A stretch of DNA of 39,529 nucleotides from Paenirhizobium cremeum (GCF_022884085.1 NZ_JAGGCS010000006.1:1-39529), one strand, 5' to 3'; counted from the stretch's first letter, positions 1 through 8,124 are shown. Translations and numbers: made by a program. The notes: generated from the sequence alone by a model not told the origin.

Positions 1-183
1 GACTCTAATCAATTCTGGAGGAAATTCGCAGTGGCAGGTCACTGGTTCGATAAGCCGTTCAACATTGAGCAATTCAGAAGCTTGAGGTTTCTGCTGCAAA
101 CTTGCGTTACGCAACTTTCGACGGGTGCTACTCTTTTTCGTGCGACGCTTCTCGACGCGTTGTGTTGCGTTTTTCTTTGTCAT
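1..183 (-). CDS. Partial CDS at window edge, unknown basic N-terminus
   Basis: An open frame on the minus strand starts with ATG at 183 and runs off the left edge after 61 codons without a stop. The start has an AAAGGA-like ribosome site about 8 bases upstream. The first 25 residues are very rich in Lys and Arg (begins MTKKNATQRVEKRR), followed by a more acidic stretch with two Cys and a His (CHC). I do not recognise the family. It lies downstream of the AlpA-like gene on the same strand, in the position where small integrative elements often carry replication or mobilisation genes, but nothing here proves such a role. The supported facts are the open frame, the start and the ribosome site. 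Confidence 0.5.
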   Translation of the reverse strand, partial: MTKKNATQRVEKRRTKKSSTRRKLRNASLQQKPQASELLNVERLIEPVTCHCEFPPELIRV

Positions 184-284
184 CTTCAGTCCTTTCAGTA
201 GATCGTAAACATGGCTTCACCGTTCGCTCGGCCGCAGGACGAGCGTTGGGTTCGTTGATTTTTTTGAATTATCTGGACGCCGAA

Positions 285-503
285 CTATTTCTCGGCGCTA
301 TCGCGGGCATCCGTTAGAGACTGGATAAGCGCTTCTATGTCGTCCGCACGCCAACATGTCAGTCTTGGGCCGAGCTTAATTGGCTGCGGAAAGCGGCCGT
401 CCCGAACACCCTGCCACCATGCGCTTTTCGAGAGCGGTAGCGGACCACCTGGGGAGAGAACCTGTCCTATTCGGAAAAGTTGTATGCGTTGCATTTTGTC
501 CAT
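285..503 (-). CDS. AlpA-family DNA-binding regulator
   Basis: A 72-residue protein of the AlpA / excisionase-like winged-helix type. The sequence LFRIGQVLSP...PLSKSAWWQGVRDGRFPQPIKLGPRLTCWRADDIEALIQ has the family's order: a helix-turn-helix that picks a 'state' (LSKSAWWQGV), a 'GRFPQPIKLG' wing, and the W-R-x-x-D-I segment. AlpA of P4-like elements activates or modulates the integrase gene and so excision. The start at 503 is chosen because AAGGAGG lies 5 bases before that ATG; an upstream in-frame start would add 11 residues without such a site. It sits on the same strand as the integrase at 1456-2694 with one gene between, as in many P4-type islands. The family is fairly sure; the target is inferred. 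Confidence 0.85.
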   Translation of the reverse strand: MDKMQRIQLFRIGQVLSPGGPLPLSKSAWWQGVRDGRFPQPIKLGPRLTCWRADDIEALIQSLTDARDSAEK

Positions 504-626
504 TTGTGCCTCCTTGACACCAAAAGGATGCAACACCGGCCTAGCGGACGCAATTTTGTGAAGATACGCTAAAGTTCTTCAAGTCAGAAATAAATCAACT
601 ATATGATATTAAAGAATTTTTATGAA

Positions 627-1469
627 TTATTCATCACTGTCATCGGTAACGGGTCTTCTGGATAAGCCGCGAATATAGGTTTTAATGTTCCCGGTCGATA
701 TTTCCGGATCTATCCCTTGCATTAGGGCATAAATGAATCGTGTCGAGACGCTTTCAAATACGGTCTCGTTTTGAGCGTCTGTCTCTGTCTCTGTCTCTGT
801 CTCTGTCTCTGTCTCGGTTTTGGATATGGCTTCGGCTCCACATGAGGTCTCGCCTTCCGTCGCGCTCTCTTTGGTGGGCATCTCGGGACGTTTGGCCTCG
901 TTGTGGCGTGAGTTAGAAGTTCTTGCGTGGTGTGAGCACATCTCGAAAATATCAGCGGCACTTTTCACTGCTCGCGCTATGTGAGGCTGCGCCCGACCGT
1001 CCAGTGAATCTGCTAAGTTCTCGAAGAAATCGGCTTTCGCCCGCAATTCCTCAAGCCGATCAAGGGCGTCAAATTTCGGCTTTTGATATTGACGCTCTAT
1101 CTGAACATATTGGCGTTCATCATCGCCAAGCGATCGCAGGCTGTCGTGCAGTTTGCGATAATCTTTTGTCACTGCAGAGATTTTTTTCTTAGAAAAATGG
1201 TTATTTACAACATTTCTCTCCAGTTTTTCGGACCAATATCGATTTGAAAGCTTCAATAAAGCCCTATCTATTTGAGAGTAATCTTTAATATTATTATATA
1301 CTATGAAGTTTCCGTGCTTATCTTTCGCTATAAGTTTGTTGATGGCGTCTATCGCACGATCTACGCCTTGCTTCGCGAATTCTTTTTTGTTCCGGTAGGA
1401 GTGCCAGTTGCTTTTGTGATCGTCCGCTATGGACGTGTCGTTCTTTTCGTCGGAATTATCCTGCGACAT
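627..1469 (-). CDS. Hypothetical protein with Thr-Glu dipeptide repeat
   Basis: A 280-residue, highly charged, probably cytoplasmic protein without signal peptide or membrane segment. Residues about 1-170 are Lys/Asp/Glu rich and look helical; a Thr-Glu dipeptide run (SKTETETETETETETDA) near residue 220 is encoded by a 6-bp tandem repeat; the C-terminal 50 residues (VFESVSTRFIYALMQGIDPE...) look like a small ordered segment. I do not recognise a family. It overlaps the integrase 3' end by 14 bases on the same strand, so it may be translated from the integrase transcript. Base composition is clearly richer in A/T than the chromosomal genes to the right, as expected for transferred DNA. Function unknown; it is element cargo or regulation by position only. 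Confidence 0.6.
   Translation of the reverse strand: MSQDNSDEKNDTSIADDHKSNWHSYRNKKEFAKQGVDRAIDAINKLIAKDKHGNFIVYNNIKDYSQIDRALLKLSNRYWSEKLERNVVNNHFSKKKISAVTKDYRKLHDSLRSLGDDERQYVQIERQYQKPKFDALDRLEELRAKADFFENLADSLDGRAQPHIARAVKSAADIFEMCSHHARTSNSRHNEAKRPEMPTKESATEGETSCGAEAISKTETETETETETETDAQNETVFESVSTRFIYALMQGIDPEISTGNIKTYIRGLSRRPVTDDSDE
777..815. repeat. Hexanucleotide tandem repeat (GTCTCT)n inside a gene
   Basis: Five perfect consecutive copies of GTCTCT lie at 781-810, flanked by partial copies (777-780 and 811-815). On the minus strand it reads GAGACA and encodes Thr-Glu. The unit is two codons long, so gain or loss of copies would change protein length but not frame. Confidence 0.95.
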
Positions 1470-2694
1470 AGCTGGCCCAATCCATCATGAGTTCGCGGCG
1501 GCGCTCAAGCAAGTCGCCCCTTCTATAGGCCGCTTCAACCTTATTCTCGATCGTGTGTGCAAGAGCCATTTCCGCCAACTCTCGTGGATAGCTGGTCGTT
1601 TCCGCTGCCCAGTCCCGGAACGACGAGCGAAAGCCATGCGCGGTAACCTTGACTTCCATCCGCTCGAGGATCTTCAAGAAGACCATGTTCGACATCGGTT
1701 TCTCGATCGTGCGGCCGGGAAAAAGGAACTCTGATGTACCCGCCACCTGCCGTGCTTCCGCCAGGATATCCTTGGCGCGCGGTGATAACGGTACGCGATG
1801 CTCCCTCTTGGCTTTCATTCGGGTTGCCGGGATCGTCCAAAAACCCTCTGCAGTATTGATTTCGCTCCAGCGGGCCTGCAAGACCTCACTGGTTCGCGAT
1901 GCGGTTAGAATCAGGAATTCAAAGGCCAAGCGTGCCGGCAGGCTGCTATTGCTTTTCTTCAAGGCACTTATGAAGGTGGGAACATCCTTGTACGGCATTG
2001 CCGCATGGTGATCTTCCTTGGCGGCTTGCTTTGGCAAGCCCCGCGTTACCCCCTCCACCGGATTGTCGCCGGCACGGTATCCCGCTGCCTTCGCCCAATC
2101 GAGCACGCTACCGATCCTTTGCCGTACCCGCCTGGCCGTCTCCGGCTTTGTCAGCCAAATTGGCGCCAGAACACGCAGGACATCCGGTGTTTCTAAGCGA
2201 TCGACCGTAAGGTTGCCGATTTGCGGAAATGCGTATTGCGTGAGTGTGTTGATCCACTGCTGCGCATGCTTTTCGTTTTTCCAGGTCGCCTTATGTTCAG
2301 CGTGCACCGTTTCCGCCGCGACCTTGAAGGTCGGAACCACTCGGGTTTTGGCTCGCTTTTCGGCAAGGGGGTCCCCGCCTTGCCGCGCCACCCGTCTATA
2401 GGAAAGGGCCGATTCTCGCGCCTCGGCCAGCGACACCAATGATAGGCCGCCTAACCCAATGTCCGTTCGCTTGCCTTGGATGACCGTTCGCAGCAGCCAC
2501 CGCTTGGCGCCCGACGGATCAACGACGAGATAGAGACCGTTGCCATCGGAATACCTGCCTGGGTCCGATAGGTTCTTCACCTTGAGTGCCGTCAGCGACT
2601 TCTCTGGATGCTTACCCTGCTTTTTCAAAATGACATACCAACTCAACAGCCCACAATATACCCCACATTTTATCGTGGCTTTAACCGATATCAA
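1456..2694 (-). CDS. P4-type tyrosine integrase (Arm DUF4102 N-terminus)
   Basis: Site-specific tyrosine recombinase of the P4/CP4-57 type, which integrates and excises a genomic island. The N-terminal DUF4102 arm-binding domain is seen in KSLTALKVKNLSDPGRYSDGNGLYLVVDPSGAKRW and RTDIGLGGLSLVSLAEARE; a core-binding SAM-like domain follows (about residues 125-220); the catalytic domain has the Arg in TASRTSEVLQARW, the His-x-x-Arg in HGFRSSFRDWA, the second His in ALAHTIENKVEAAY, and the C-terminal Tyr region (AAYRRGDLLERRR). The annotated start at 2694 is TTG; a second TTG (about 2631, beginning LKKQGKHPEK) is closer to where the family domain starts, and neither has a strong ribosome site. 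P4-type integrases normally point from the attachment site into their island, so the island should extend to the left of this window. Confidence 0.9.
   Translation of the reverse strand: MISVKATIKCGVYCGLLSWYVILKKQGKHPEKSLTALKVKNLSDPGRYSDGNGLYLVVDPSGAKRWLLRTVIQGKRTDIGLGGLSLVSLAEARESALSYRRVARQGGDPLAEKRAKTRVVPTFKVAAETVHAEHKATWKNEKHAQQWINTLTQYAFPQIGNLTVDRLETPDVLRVLAPIWLTKPETARRVRQRIGSVLDWAKAAGYRAGDNPVEGVTRGLPKQAAKEDHHAAMPYKDVPTFISALKKSNSSLPARLAFEFLILTASRTSEVLQARWSEINTAEGFWTIPATRMKAKREHRVPLSPRAKDILAEARQVAGTSEFLFPGRTIEKPMSNMVFLKILERMEVKVTAHGFRSSFRDWAAETTSYPRELAEMALAHTIENKVEAAYRRGDLLERRRELMMDWASYVAG
2653..2670 (-). promoter_or_regulatory. Possible arm-type repeats upstream of the P4-type integrase
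   Basis: On the minus strand two TGTGGG hexamers follow each other with a 12-base period, separated by GTATAT. Pairs of short G/T-rich direct repeats in this place are typical arm-binding sites for DUF4102 integrases. They fall inside the first codons if the 2694 TTG is used, which supports the later TTG start. Confidence 0.4.
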
Positions 2695-3222
2695 GTGGAC
2701 GACCTTGGACTAAGCGTCGAATTATGCCATTGTAACTAAAGCACAATGTGGACAGTACAGGTCGTTCGTGCTCTCTAATTGGGCGGCCTCCCTGTCCGCC
2801 ATATCCAACACAATGAATCTGCTGCAGGAAATTCTTGTCGATTGATCGGATCGATGAGGCCGAAGCAGGCGCGTGAGCGAACTCCTAAAGGCGCTCTCTC
2901 GGTGGCCGGATGCCGTCAGGCTTCTGCTGGATCGTTTTAACGAAGCGCGACGTCTGCGTTTTTGTCGCCAAGGGGGCAAAAAGCGGCTTTCCGGGGCCGT
3001 CCAGCCATTCCTAGAGTGAACTGAGATGGCGAACTCCTGCTCGAGCGCCGCAATATCGGCTGCACCGGCAAGCAATCCGTCGTCCAAAAGCTCGGCCAGG
3101 CGTTTCAGAAAGGGATTGCTGGCGAGCAACTGGTCGGAAATTGCGTGAAGACAGAGAGATGGAGCATTGACGGCGACTCCGTTTTCGCTGGAAACGCTCT
3201 ATGAGGGTGTCTGGAGAAAGAG
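2695..3222. other. Gene-poor junction between left element and core chromosome
   Basis: No gene that I can support. A minus-strand frame at 2722-3129 (135 codons) has some protein-like stretches near its start (LAELLDDGLLAGAADIAALEQEF) but decays into low-quality Arg/Ser-rich sequence. A plus-strand stretch at about 2874-3020 reads as a short plausible C-terminus (begins VSELLKALSRWPDAVRLLLD). Both may be relics of a gene broken at the insertion. A small hairpin, CATTGT/ACAATG with a 9-base loop, lies at 2728-2748. The element's attachment site should be somewhere here; no tRNA is visible. Confidence 0.4.
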
Positions 3223-3810
3223 ATGTTTACCCTCAAGCAGCGCGAAACCTTCACGCAGGATATCAGGAAGAGCCGTTTCATCGCTCATGCCGCGCCGGTC
3301 GCGAGCGAGGACGAGGCGAAGGCCTTCATTGCGGCCGTGTCGGATGCCTCCGCCAACCACAATTGCTGGGCATGGCGGATCGGTCAGGCCTATCGTTTCA
3401 GCGATGACGGCGAACCGAGCGGCACGGCCGGAAAACCGATCCTTCAGGCCATTGACGGCCAGGCGCTGGATGGCGTGGCGGCGGTGGTGACGCGGTTTTT
3501 CGGCGGCATCCTGCTTGGCAGCGGCGGTCTTGTGCGCGCCTATGGCGGCACGGCGGCCATCTGTCTGAAGGCGGCGGAAAAGGTCGAGATCATCCCACGT
3601 TCGTTGGTCCGCTTTGGCTGCGGCTTTTCCGATCTCGCGCTCGTCAAGTCACGCCTGCTTGGCGTTTGCGACTTGCATATCGAGAAGGAGGAGTTCGGCG
3701 CCGAGGGCGCATGGCTCGATGTCGCCGTTCCGGTGGCGGAGGTGGAAGCCGTCATCCGTATGGTCACGGATCTGACGAGCGGCCGCGCTCTGATCGACAC
3801 CGGCGACTGA
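3223..3810 (+). CDS. YigZ/IMPACT family protein
   Basis: A 195-residue protein of the UPF0029/IMPACT (YigZ) family. Residues about 15-125 form the Impact domain: KSRFIAHAAPVASEDEAKAFI, ANHNCWAWRIG, the hallmark SDDGEPSGTAGKPIL, and VTRFFGGILLGSGGLVRAYGGTA. The C-terminal DUF1949-like part follows (CGFSDLALVKSRLL to the end). Length is normal for the bacterial family. The start at 3223 follows a GGAGAAAG ribosome site. It is the first intact chromosomal gene right of the junction. In eukaryotes IMPACT binds GCN1 and modulates translation control; the bacterial role is not settled, so no specific function is claimed. It is convergent with the TPR lipoprotein gene, with stops about 30 bases apart. 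Confidence 0.92.
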   Translation: MFTLKQRETFTQDIRKSRFIAHAAPVASEDEAKAFIAAVSDASANHNCWAWRIGQAYRFSDDGEPSGTAGKPILQAIDGQALDGVAAVVTRFFGGILLGSGGLVRAYGGTAAICLKAAEKVEIIPRSLVRFGCGFSDLALVKSRLLGVCDLHIEKEEFGAEGAWLDVAVPVAEVEAVIRMVTDLTSGRALIDTGD

Positions 3811-3841
3811 CCGGAGCGCTGCTGATGCCGGAAAGCGGATC

Positions 3842-4696
3842 TCAGTTGGTGCCGTTGTCGGGGCTCGCCTTGTCCTTGGAGGCAAGCTGCTTCCAGGAAT
3901 TCTGCTGGGACAGCATGGAGCGCAGATAGGCGACGTTCGCATCGGCCTGCTGCGGATCGAGTTCCTGCCGGGCGACCTGTTCGGCTTCCTGGAAACGGCC
4001 CTGCAGGCCGATCACCAGAGCAAGATTCTGCCGGACGCGGCTGTCTGCGCCGGGCTGCTGCGAAGCGGATTTCAGGTAGGTTTCGGCGGTGCGCAGATCG
4101 CCGCTCAGCACGTAGGACATGCCGAGATTGGAAAGGATCGTCGGCTCGTTCGGCTTGAGGTCGAGCGCCATGCGATAACGCGAGCGCGCCTCGTTCGAGC
4201 GGCCGAGCTGGTCGAGAACGGCGCCTTCGGCGGAATAGAGGCGCCAGTCGGGACGGTCGGGGGTCTGCGCCCTGCCGATCGTGTCCAGCGCCTTCTCGAG
4301 CTGGCCCGCCGCCGCCTGTGCCTTGCCGAGGGCTGCGAGCACGTCGCGGTCCGATGGATTGGCGATCGCCACCTGCTGCATGACGGCCAGCGCCTGCGTG
4401 TTGCGGCCCGTCATCATCAGGACGTTGGCATAGGTCATGCCGACATTGCGGTCCTTCGGATTGCGTTCATAGGCCTGGCCGATGCTTGCAGCAGCATTTG
4501 CGAGCTCCGGCGCGGTCATGCTTTCGACCGGTTTGGAAAGCCGCGGGATCGAACCGGTGGTAACCGATCGGTCGGGCCGGGATGTGGAGCAGCCGGCCAG
4601 CACGCTCGCCGCCATCAGCAGGCAGATGCCGCCGAAAATTCTCATCCGGCGACCCGTGCCGACCCGATGATGCGAAGACCTGTGCCGAATAACCAT
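3842..4696 (-). CDS. TPR lipoprotein, TadD-like
   Basis: A 284-residue lipoprotein with tetratricopeptide repeats, of the TadD type (Flp/Tad pilus assembly, outer-membrane lipoprotein that helps secretin targeting). The signal MRIFGGICLLMAASVLAGC ends in a lipobox with Cys at about residue 36 from the 4696 start. TPR units follow from about residue 75 to 235 (for example AAGQLEKALDTIGRAQ; YRMALDLKPNEPTILSNLGMSYVLSGDLRTAETYL). The ATG at 4696 is preceded by an AGGAAGAA stretch; the ATG at 4645 would place the signal peptide right at the start and is also possible. No other tad/cpa genes are nearby, so this could be a solitary paralogue. An open frame continues far upstream over the leucyl aminopeptidase gene; it is antisense shadow. 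Confidence 0.85.
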   Translation of the reverse strand: MVIRHRSSHHRVGTGRRMRIFGGICLLMAASVLAGCSTSRPDRSVTTGSIPRLSKPVESMTAPELANAAASIGQAYERNPKDRNVGMTYANVLMMTGRNTQALAVMQQVAIANPSDRDVLAALGKAQAAAGQLEKALDTIGRAQTPDRPDWRLYSAEGAVLDQLGRSNEARSRYRMALDLKPNEPTILSNLGMSYVLSGDLRTAETYLKSASQQPGADSRVRQNLALVIGLQGRFQEAEQVARQELDPQQADANVAYLRSMLSQQNSWKQLASKDKASPDNGTN

Positions 4697-4846
4697 GTTC
4701 TTCTTCCTGCTGCGATGGCGTTTGCGCGCCCTGCCATGGTGAAAAGCGACGCAATCTCCGCTCCAGCAATAATCTGTTAACCCTAACGGAGTGTTAATCG
4801 GGCTCACGCCCTTTGATTCCGCCCGTACCTTTCCGAAAGACAGCTT

Positions 4847-6238
4847 ATGGCCCCCTACCAGTATATCGAGAGACACAACCCCTTCAGTTCCAAGGGGGGG
4901 AAGACCCTGCCCGTCTTCGCCGTCACTCCGGCCCATATCGAGACCGGCACGATCGATCCGATCGCGCTCGACTGGGCCCGCAAGGCCGGCTTCAAGGCGG
5001 AAGCGGGATCGGTGCTGCTCATCCCGACAGCGGATGGCCATCTCGGCGGCGCTCTCTTCGGCCTTGGTTCCAATCCCTCGGAAAATCCGTTCCTCACCGG
5101 CAAGCTGGCCCGCAGCCTGCCGGCGGGCGACTGGCACATCGAGACTGCGCCACTGACCGCCAACCGGCTGCTGCTCGGCTACGGTCTCGGCTCCTACAGC
5201 TTCGACCGCTATCGGTCCGAGCGCCCGGCCGAGCCCAAGCTTCTGATCCCGCAGGATGCCGACGCCGCCGACATCAAGCGCCAGCTTGCCGGGGTCTTCC
5301 TTGCCCGCGACCTCATCAACACCCCGACCAACGACATGGGACCTGCCGACCTGGAAAACGCCTTCCGGGCGCTGGCGGAACACTACAAGGCCGAAGTCAC
5401 ATCCATCGTCGGCGATGAACTGCTGGAGAAGAACTTTCCGCTGGTCCATACCGTCGGCCGCGCCAGCGCGGTTGCGCCGCGCCTTCTGGAAATGCGCTGG
5501 GGCAAGAAGGGGCATCCGCGTGTGACACTCGTCGGCAAGGGCGTCTGTTTCGATACCGGCGGCCTCGACATCAAGCCGGCCTCGTCCATGCTGTTGATGA
5601 AGAAAGACATGGGTGGCGCGGCCAACGTCCTTGGCCTGGCGTTGATGATTATGGACGCCAAGCTCAAGATCGACCTGCGCGTCATCGTTCCCGCCGTCGA
5701 GAATTCCATAGCCGGCAATGCGTTCCGCCCGGGCGATATCTACAAAAGCCGCAAGGGCCTGACCGTCCAGATTGACAATACCGATGCCGAAGGGCGGCTG
5801 ATCCTTGCCGATGCCCTCGCCTATGCCGACGAGGACGCGCCGGATCTGCTGGTCGACATGGCCACGCTGACGGGTGCTGCCCGCGTGGCGCTCGGTCCGG
5901 ACCTGCCGCCCTTCTTCACCGACGACGAGGATCTCGCCCATGAACTCGTCGATGCGAGCCTCGAGACCGACGATCCGCTCTGGCGCATGCCGCTCTACAA
6001 GGGCTACGAGAAAAACCTGAGGACTTCGATCGCCGATCTCACCAATGCGCCGGCTGGCGGCATGGCGGGCTCGATCACCGCTGCCCTCTTCCTCAAACGC
6101 TTCGTCGGCAAGTCGAAGAGCTGGGTGCATTTCGATATTTTCGGCTGGGCGCAGAGCGAACGGCCCCATTCGCCTGTTGGCGGAGAGGCCCAGGGCATCC
6201 GGGCGCTCTACCGCTTCCTGCGCTCCGGGCTGAAGTAA
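4847..6238 (+). CDS. Leucyl aminopeptidase family protein (M17)
   Basis: A 463-residue M17 cytosolic metallo-aminopeptidase that removes N-terminal residues from peptides in intracellular peptide turnover. The catalytic C-terminal domain is complete: VGKGVCFDTGGLDIKP (metal/active-site Lys and Asp), LLMKKDMGGAANVLG, and the family signature NTDAEGRL, with DALAYADEDAPDLLVDMATLTGAA after it. The N-terminal macro-like domain (about 1-160) is shorter and less conserved than in PepA, as in the alphaproteobacterial 'leucyl aminopeptidase family protein' group. Start ATG 4847, no strong ribosome site. The 150 bases before it, shared with the divergent TPR lipoprotein gene, must hold both promoters. 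Confidence 0.95.
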   Translation: MAPYQYIERHNPFSSKGGKTLPVFAVTPAHIETGTIDPIALDWARKAGFKAEAGSVLLIPTADGHLGGALFGLGSNPSENPFLTGKLARSLPAGDWHIETAPLTANRLLLGYGLGSYSFDRYRSERPAEPKLLIPQDADAADIKRQLAGVFLARDLINTPTNDMGPADLENAFRALAEHYKAEVTSIVGDELLEKNFPLVHTVGRASAVAPRLLEMRWGKKGHPRVTLVGKGVCFDTGGLDIKPASSMLLMKKDMGGAANVLGLALMIMDAKLKIDLRVIVPAVENSIAGNAFRPGDIYKSRKGLTVQIDNTDAEGRLILADALAYADEDAPDLLVDMATLTGAARVALGPDLPPFFTDDEDLAHELVDASLETDDPLWRMPLYKGYEKNLRTSIADLTNAPAGGMAGSITAALFLKRFVGKSKSWVHFDIFGWAQSERPHSPVGGEAQGIRALYRFLRSGLK

Positions 6239-6331
6239 TGGCCCCACGGGCGGCGGCCGGCGGTCGCCGCTCTTGCAATGCCGCGTCGATTGCCGGAAAA
6301 GAAATGCGCAAACGACGTCGCGGACCCGCCC

Positions 6332-6682
6332 ATGACTGTTGAACTGACCGCCACGGAGGCGCTTGGCCTCTGGCACAAGGTGACGCTGCAGCAGGTGCAG
6401 CAGGACAAGCGCGACCTGACGCTGCGCCAGATGGCGATCCTTCTGGAGATCTACCTCGTGCCGCCGCCGCATACCGTCCGCGGGCTTGCGGCGAGATTGA
6501 ACGTCACCAAGCCGGTCATCACCCGTGCCCTCGATACCATGGGCGAAATGGGGCTGGTCGATCGCGTTCGTGATGAGCGCGACCGCCGCAGCGTCGTCGT
6601 CAGGCGCACGGTGGGCGGCGCGCTCTTCCTCGAAAAATTCGGCGACCTGGTCATCGAGCAGGGCCGCAAGCTGGGCTATTGA
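6332..6682 (+). CDS. MarR-type winged-helix transcriptional regulator
   Basis: A 116-residue winged-helix regulator. ALGLWHKVTLQQVQQDKRDLTLRQMAILLEIYL is followed by the recognition helix region HTVRGLAARLNVTKPVITRALDTMGEMGLVDRVRDERDRRSVVVRRT, whose 'D-x-R-D-R-R' wing is the MarR hallmark. It lacks an extended C-terminal dimerisation helix, so it is shorter than usual MarR proteins (about 140). I start it at 6332 because domain similarity begins there; an in-frame ATG at 6278 would add 18 unusual residues. It ends 7 bases before the NlpC/P60 gene, so both are probably one transcript. Whether it controls that gene is inference. Confidence 0.85.
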   Translation: MTVELTATEALGLWHKVTLQQVQQDKRDLTLRQMAILLEIYLVPPPHTVRGLAARLNVTKPVITRALDTMGEMGLVDRVRDERDRRSVVVRRTVGGALFLEKFGDLVIEQGRKLGY

Positions 6683-6689
6683 GAACACC

Positions 6690-7559
6690 ATGAATACCAC
6701 CGAAACCATCCTCGACCGCAGGCTCAATGCGTACCGCACCGATCTGGCTGAGGCGGCTCTGAAAGGGCAGGTGGAAGCGGCCCGTTTCGTCGAGGGAACG
6801 TCGGCAAGGTTGGCTGTGCCGGTCGCGGCGCTGCGACCGAGGCCCGACCTCGCCGTCGGCATCGATACCGAACTGCTCTTCGGCGAAGAGGTTACGGTGT
6901 TCGACCGGGCCGGCGGTTTCGCCTGGGTGAAGGCCAGGCAGGACGGTTATGTCGGTTACCTGCCGGAAGCGGCGCTCTCCGATGCCGAGGCCGCTCCGAC
7001 CCATCGTGTCGTCGTGCCGCGCACCTTCGTCTATCCGGGGCCGGACCTGCGTTTTCCCGCCTCATCGGCATTTTCCATGGGCAGCCTTGTCACTGTCGTC
7101 GGCGAGGCCGAAACGCGGGGCACGCACTACCATATTCTGCCAGACGGCCGCGCCATCGTCGCCGGCCATTGCTTACCGCTCGGCTCCTTGCCGTCCGACG
7201 ATTACGTCGCCATTGCTGCCCGCTTCCTGGAGACGCCTTATCTCTGGGGCGGGCGTTCGGGTTTCGGCATTGATTGTTCGGGTCTCGTGCAGCTTTCCCT
7301 GCAGATGACCGGGCGAAGCGCGCCGCGCGATTCCGACATGCAGGCATCGGGTCTCGGAGCGATCATTTCGCGCGAGGAGCTTCGTCGCGGCGATCTCGTC
7401 TTCTGGAAGGGACATGCCGGCATCATGGAGGACGAAAACACGCTCCTTCATGCCAACGGCCATACCATGACCGTGGCGCGCGAGGATTTCGAGGCCGCCG
7501 TCAGGCGCATCGGCTGGCTCTACGACATGCCGACCGGCTATCGCCGCCCGACTGCCTGA
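6690..7559 (+). CDS. NlpC/P60 family cell-wall hydrolase with SH3 domains
   Basis: A 289-residue cysteine peptidase expected to cut peptidoglycan stem peptides (gamma-D-Glu-diamino acid endopeptidase type). The N-terminal part contains two SH3b-like regions (about 35-95 and 105-165: ELLFGEEVTVFDRAGGFAWVKARQDGYVGYLP; SLVTVVGEAETRGTHYHI). The NlpC/P60 domain spans about 170-280 with Cys196 in FGIDCSGLVQLS and the His residues in KGHAGIMEDE and LLHANGH. No signal peptide is seen; several alphaproteobacterial relatives also lack one. Start 6690 immediately follows the MarR-type gene. The 3' end carries a tandem duplication that includes the stop codon. Confidence 0.93.
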   Translation: MNTTETILDRRLNAYRTDLAEAALKGQVEAARFVEGTSARLAVPVAALRPRPDLAVGIDTELLFGEEVTVFDRAGGFAWVKARQDGYVGYLPEAALSDAEAAPTHRVVVPRTFVYPGPDLRFPASSAFSMGSLVTVVGEAETRGTHYHILPDGRAIVAGHCLPLGSLPSDDYVAIAARFLETPYLWGGRSGFGIDCSGLVQLSLQMTGRSAPRDSDMQASGLGAIISREELRRGDLVFWKGHAGIMEDENTLLHANGHTMTVAREDFEAAVRRIGWLYDMPTGYRRPTA

Positions 7560-7578
7560 AACCGCCCGACTGCCTGAA
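7544..7578. repeat. 17-bp direct repeat across the NlpC/P60 stop codon
   Basis: The 17-bp segment CCGCCCGACTGCCTGAA occurs at 7544-7560 and again at 7562-7578 (period 18). The first copy holds the end of the coding sequence and its TGA. It looks like a recent slippage duplication. Confidence 0.9.
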
Positions 7579-7716
7579 CCCGGTTGCCAGAAAGCCACGC
7601 ACCGATCACAAACGCGTATGCCTCTTTTCGTCGGGATGGTGCCGTCATTATATCTGATAACGAAATGGCCAGCCGGCAAACGATCCCGGCCGACCGTGCC
7701 GAGACGAAATGAGGAT

Positions 7717-8124
7717 ATGATGTCGGACAGCAGCGGGATGAAGCAGAGACCGGGGGAAGCGGGCCTGAAGCGCGTCCTGATGGCGGGGCTGGCTGTCGCC
7801 GTTTCCGTCTCGTCCTTTCCCGGCCCGGCATCGGCCGCCGAAGGACTGCGCCTGCCGAAAACCTTCGAGCGGTCCGGCGACGCTACCTATTCCGATCTGC
7901 CGGGTGTCCGCCCCATGGCGCCCGGCGAATTTTCCTCCGACTCGAACTACGAGTGCCACACCGTGACGCGTTTCGTCGATCGGGGCCGGGACAGTCCTTT
8001 CCGAAGCAGCAGCGGCGTGCCGGTCGTGGTTTACCGCTGCACCAGGGATGGCATGGTGTTTGAAGGCCGCAACCCGCCCTCCAGGGGCTGGTATCCGGGC
8101 GTCAATCCGCGCAACATCGACTGA
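7717..8124 (+). CDS. Small secreted hypothetical protein
   Basis: About 135 residues with an N-terminal signal peptide (KRVLMAGLAVAVSVSSFPGPASAAEG, cleavage likely after ASA). The mature part is about 95 residues and has two Cys (in YECHTV and VYRCTRDG) that could form a disulfide in the periplasm. I do not recognise a named domain. Two ATGs at 7717 and 7720 are possible; GAGGA lies just upstream. It stands alone between the hydrolase and the DUF1003 gene on the same strand. Signal peptide and export are fairly sure, function is unknown. Confidence 0.75.
   Translation: MMSDSSGMKQRPGEAGLKRVLMAGLAVAVSVSSFPGPASAAEGLRLPKTFERSGDATYSDLPGVRPMAPGEFSSDSNYECHTVTRFVDRGRDSPFRSSSGVPVVVYRCTRDGMVFEGRNPPSRGWYPGVNPRNID

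Noticed and set aside
2722..3129. Minus-strand 135-codon frame in the junction
   Set aside because: Only the first 40 residues look like protein; the rest is low quality. A relic at best, so described under the junction entry.
4697..6862. A minus-strand frame of several hundred codons continuous with the TPR lipoprotein gene
   Set aside because: It is antisense to the leucyl aminopeptidase and MarR genes, with no family motif, and arises from the high-GC third-base pattern. Only the part from 4696 down is coding.
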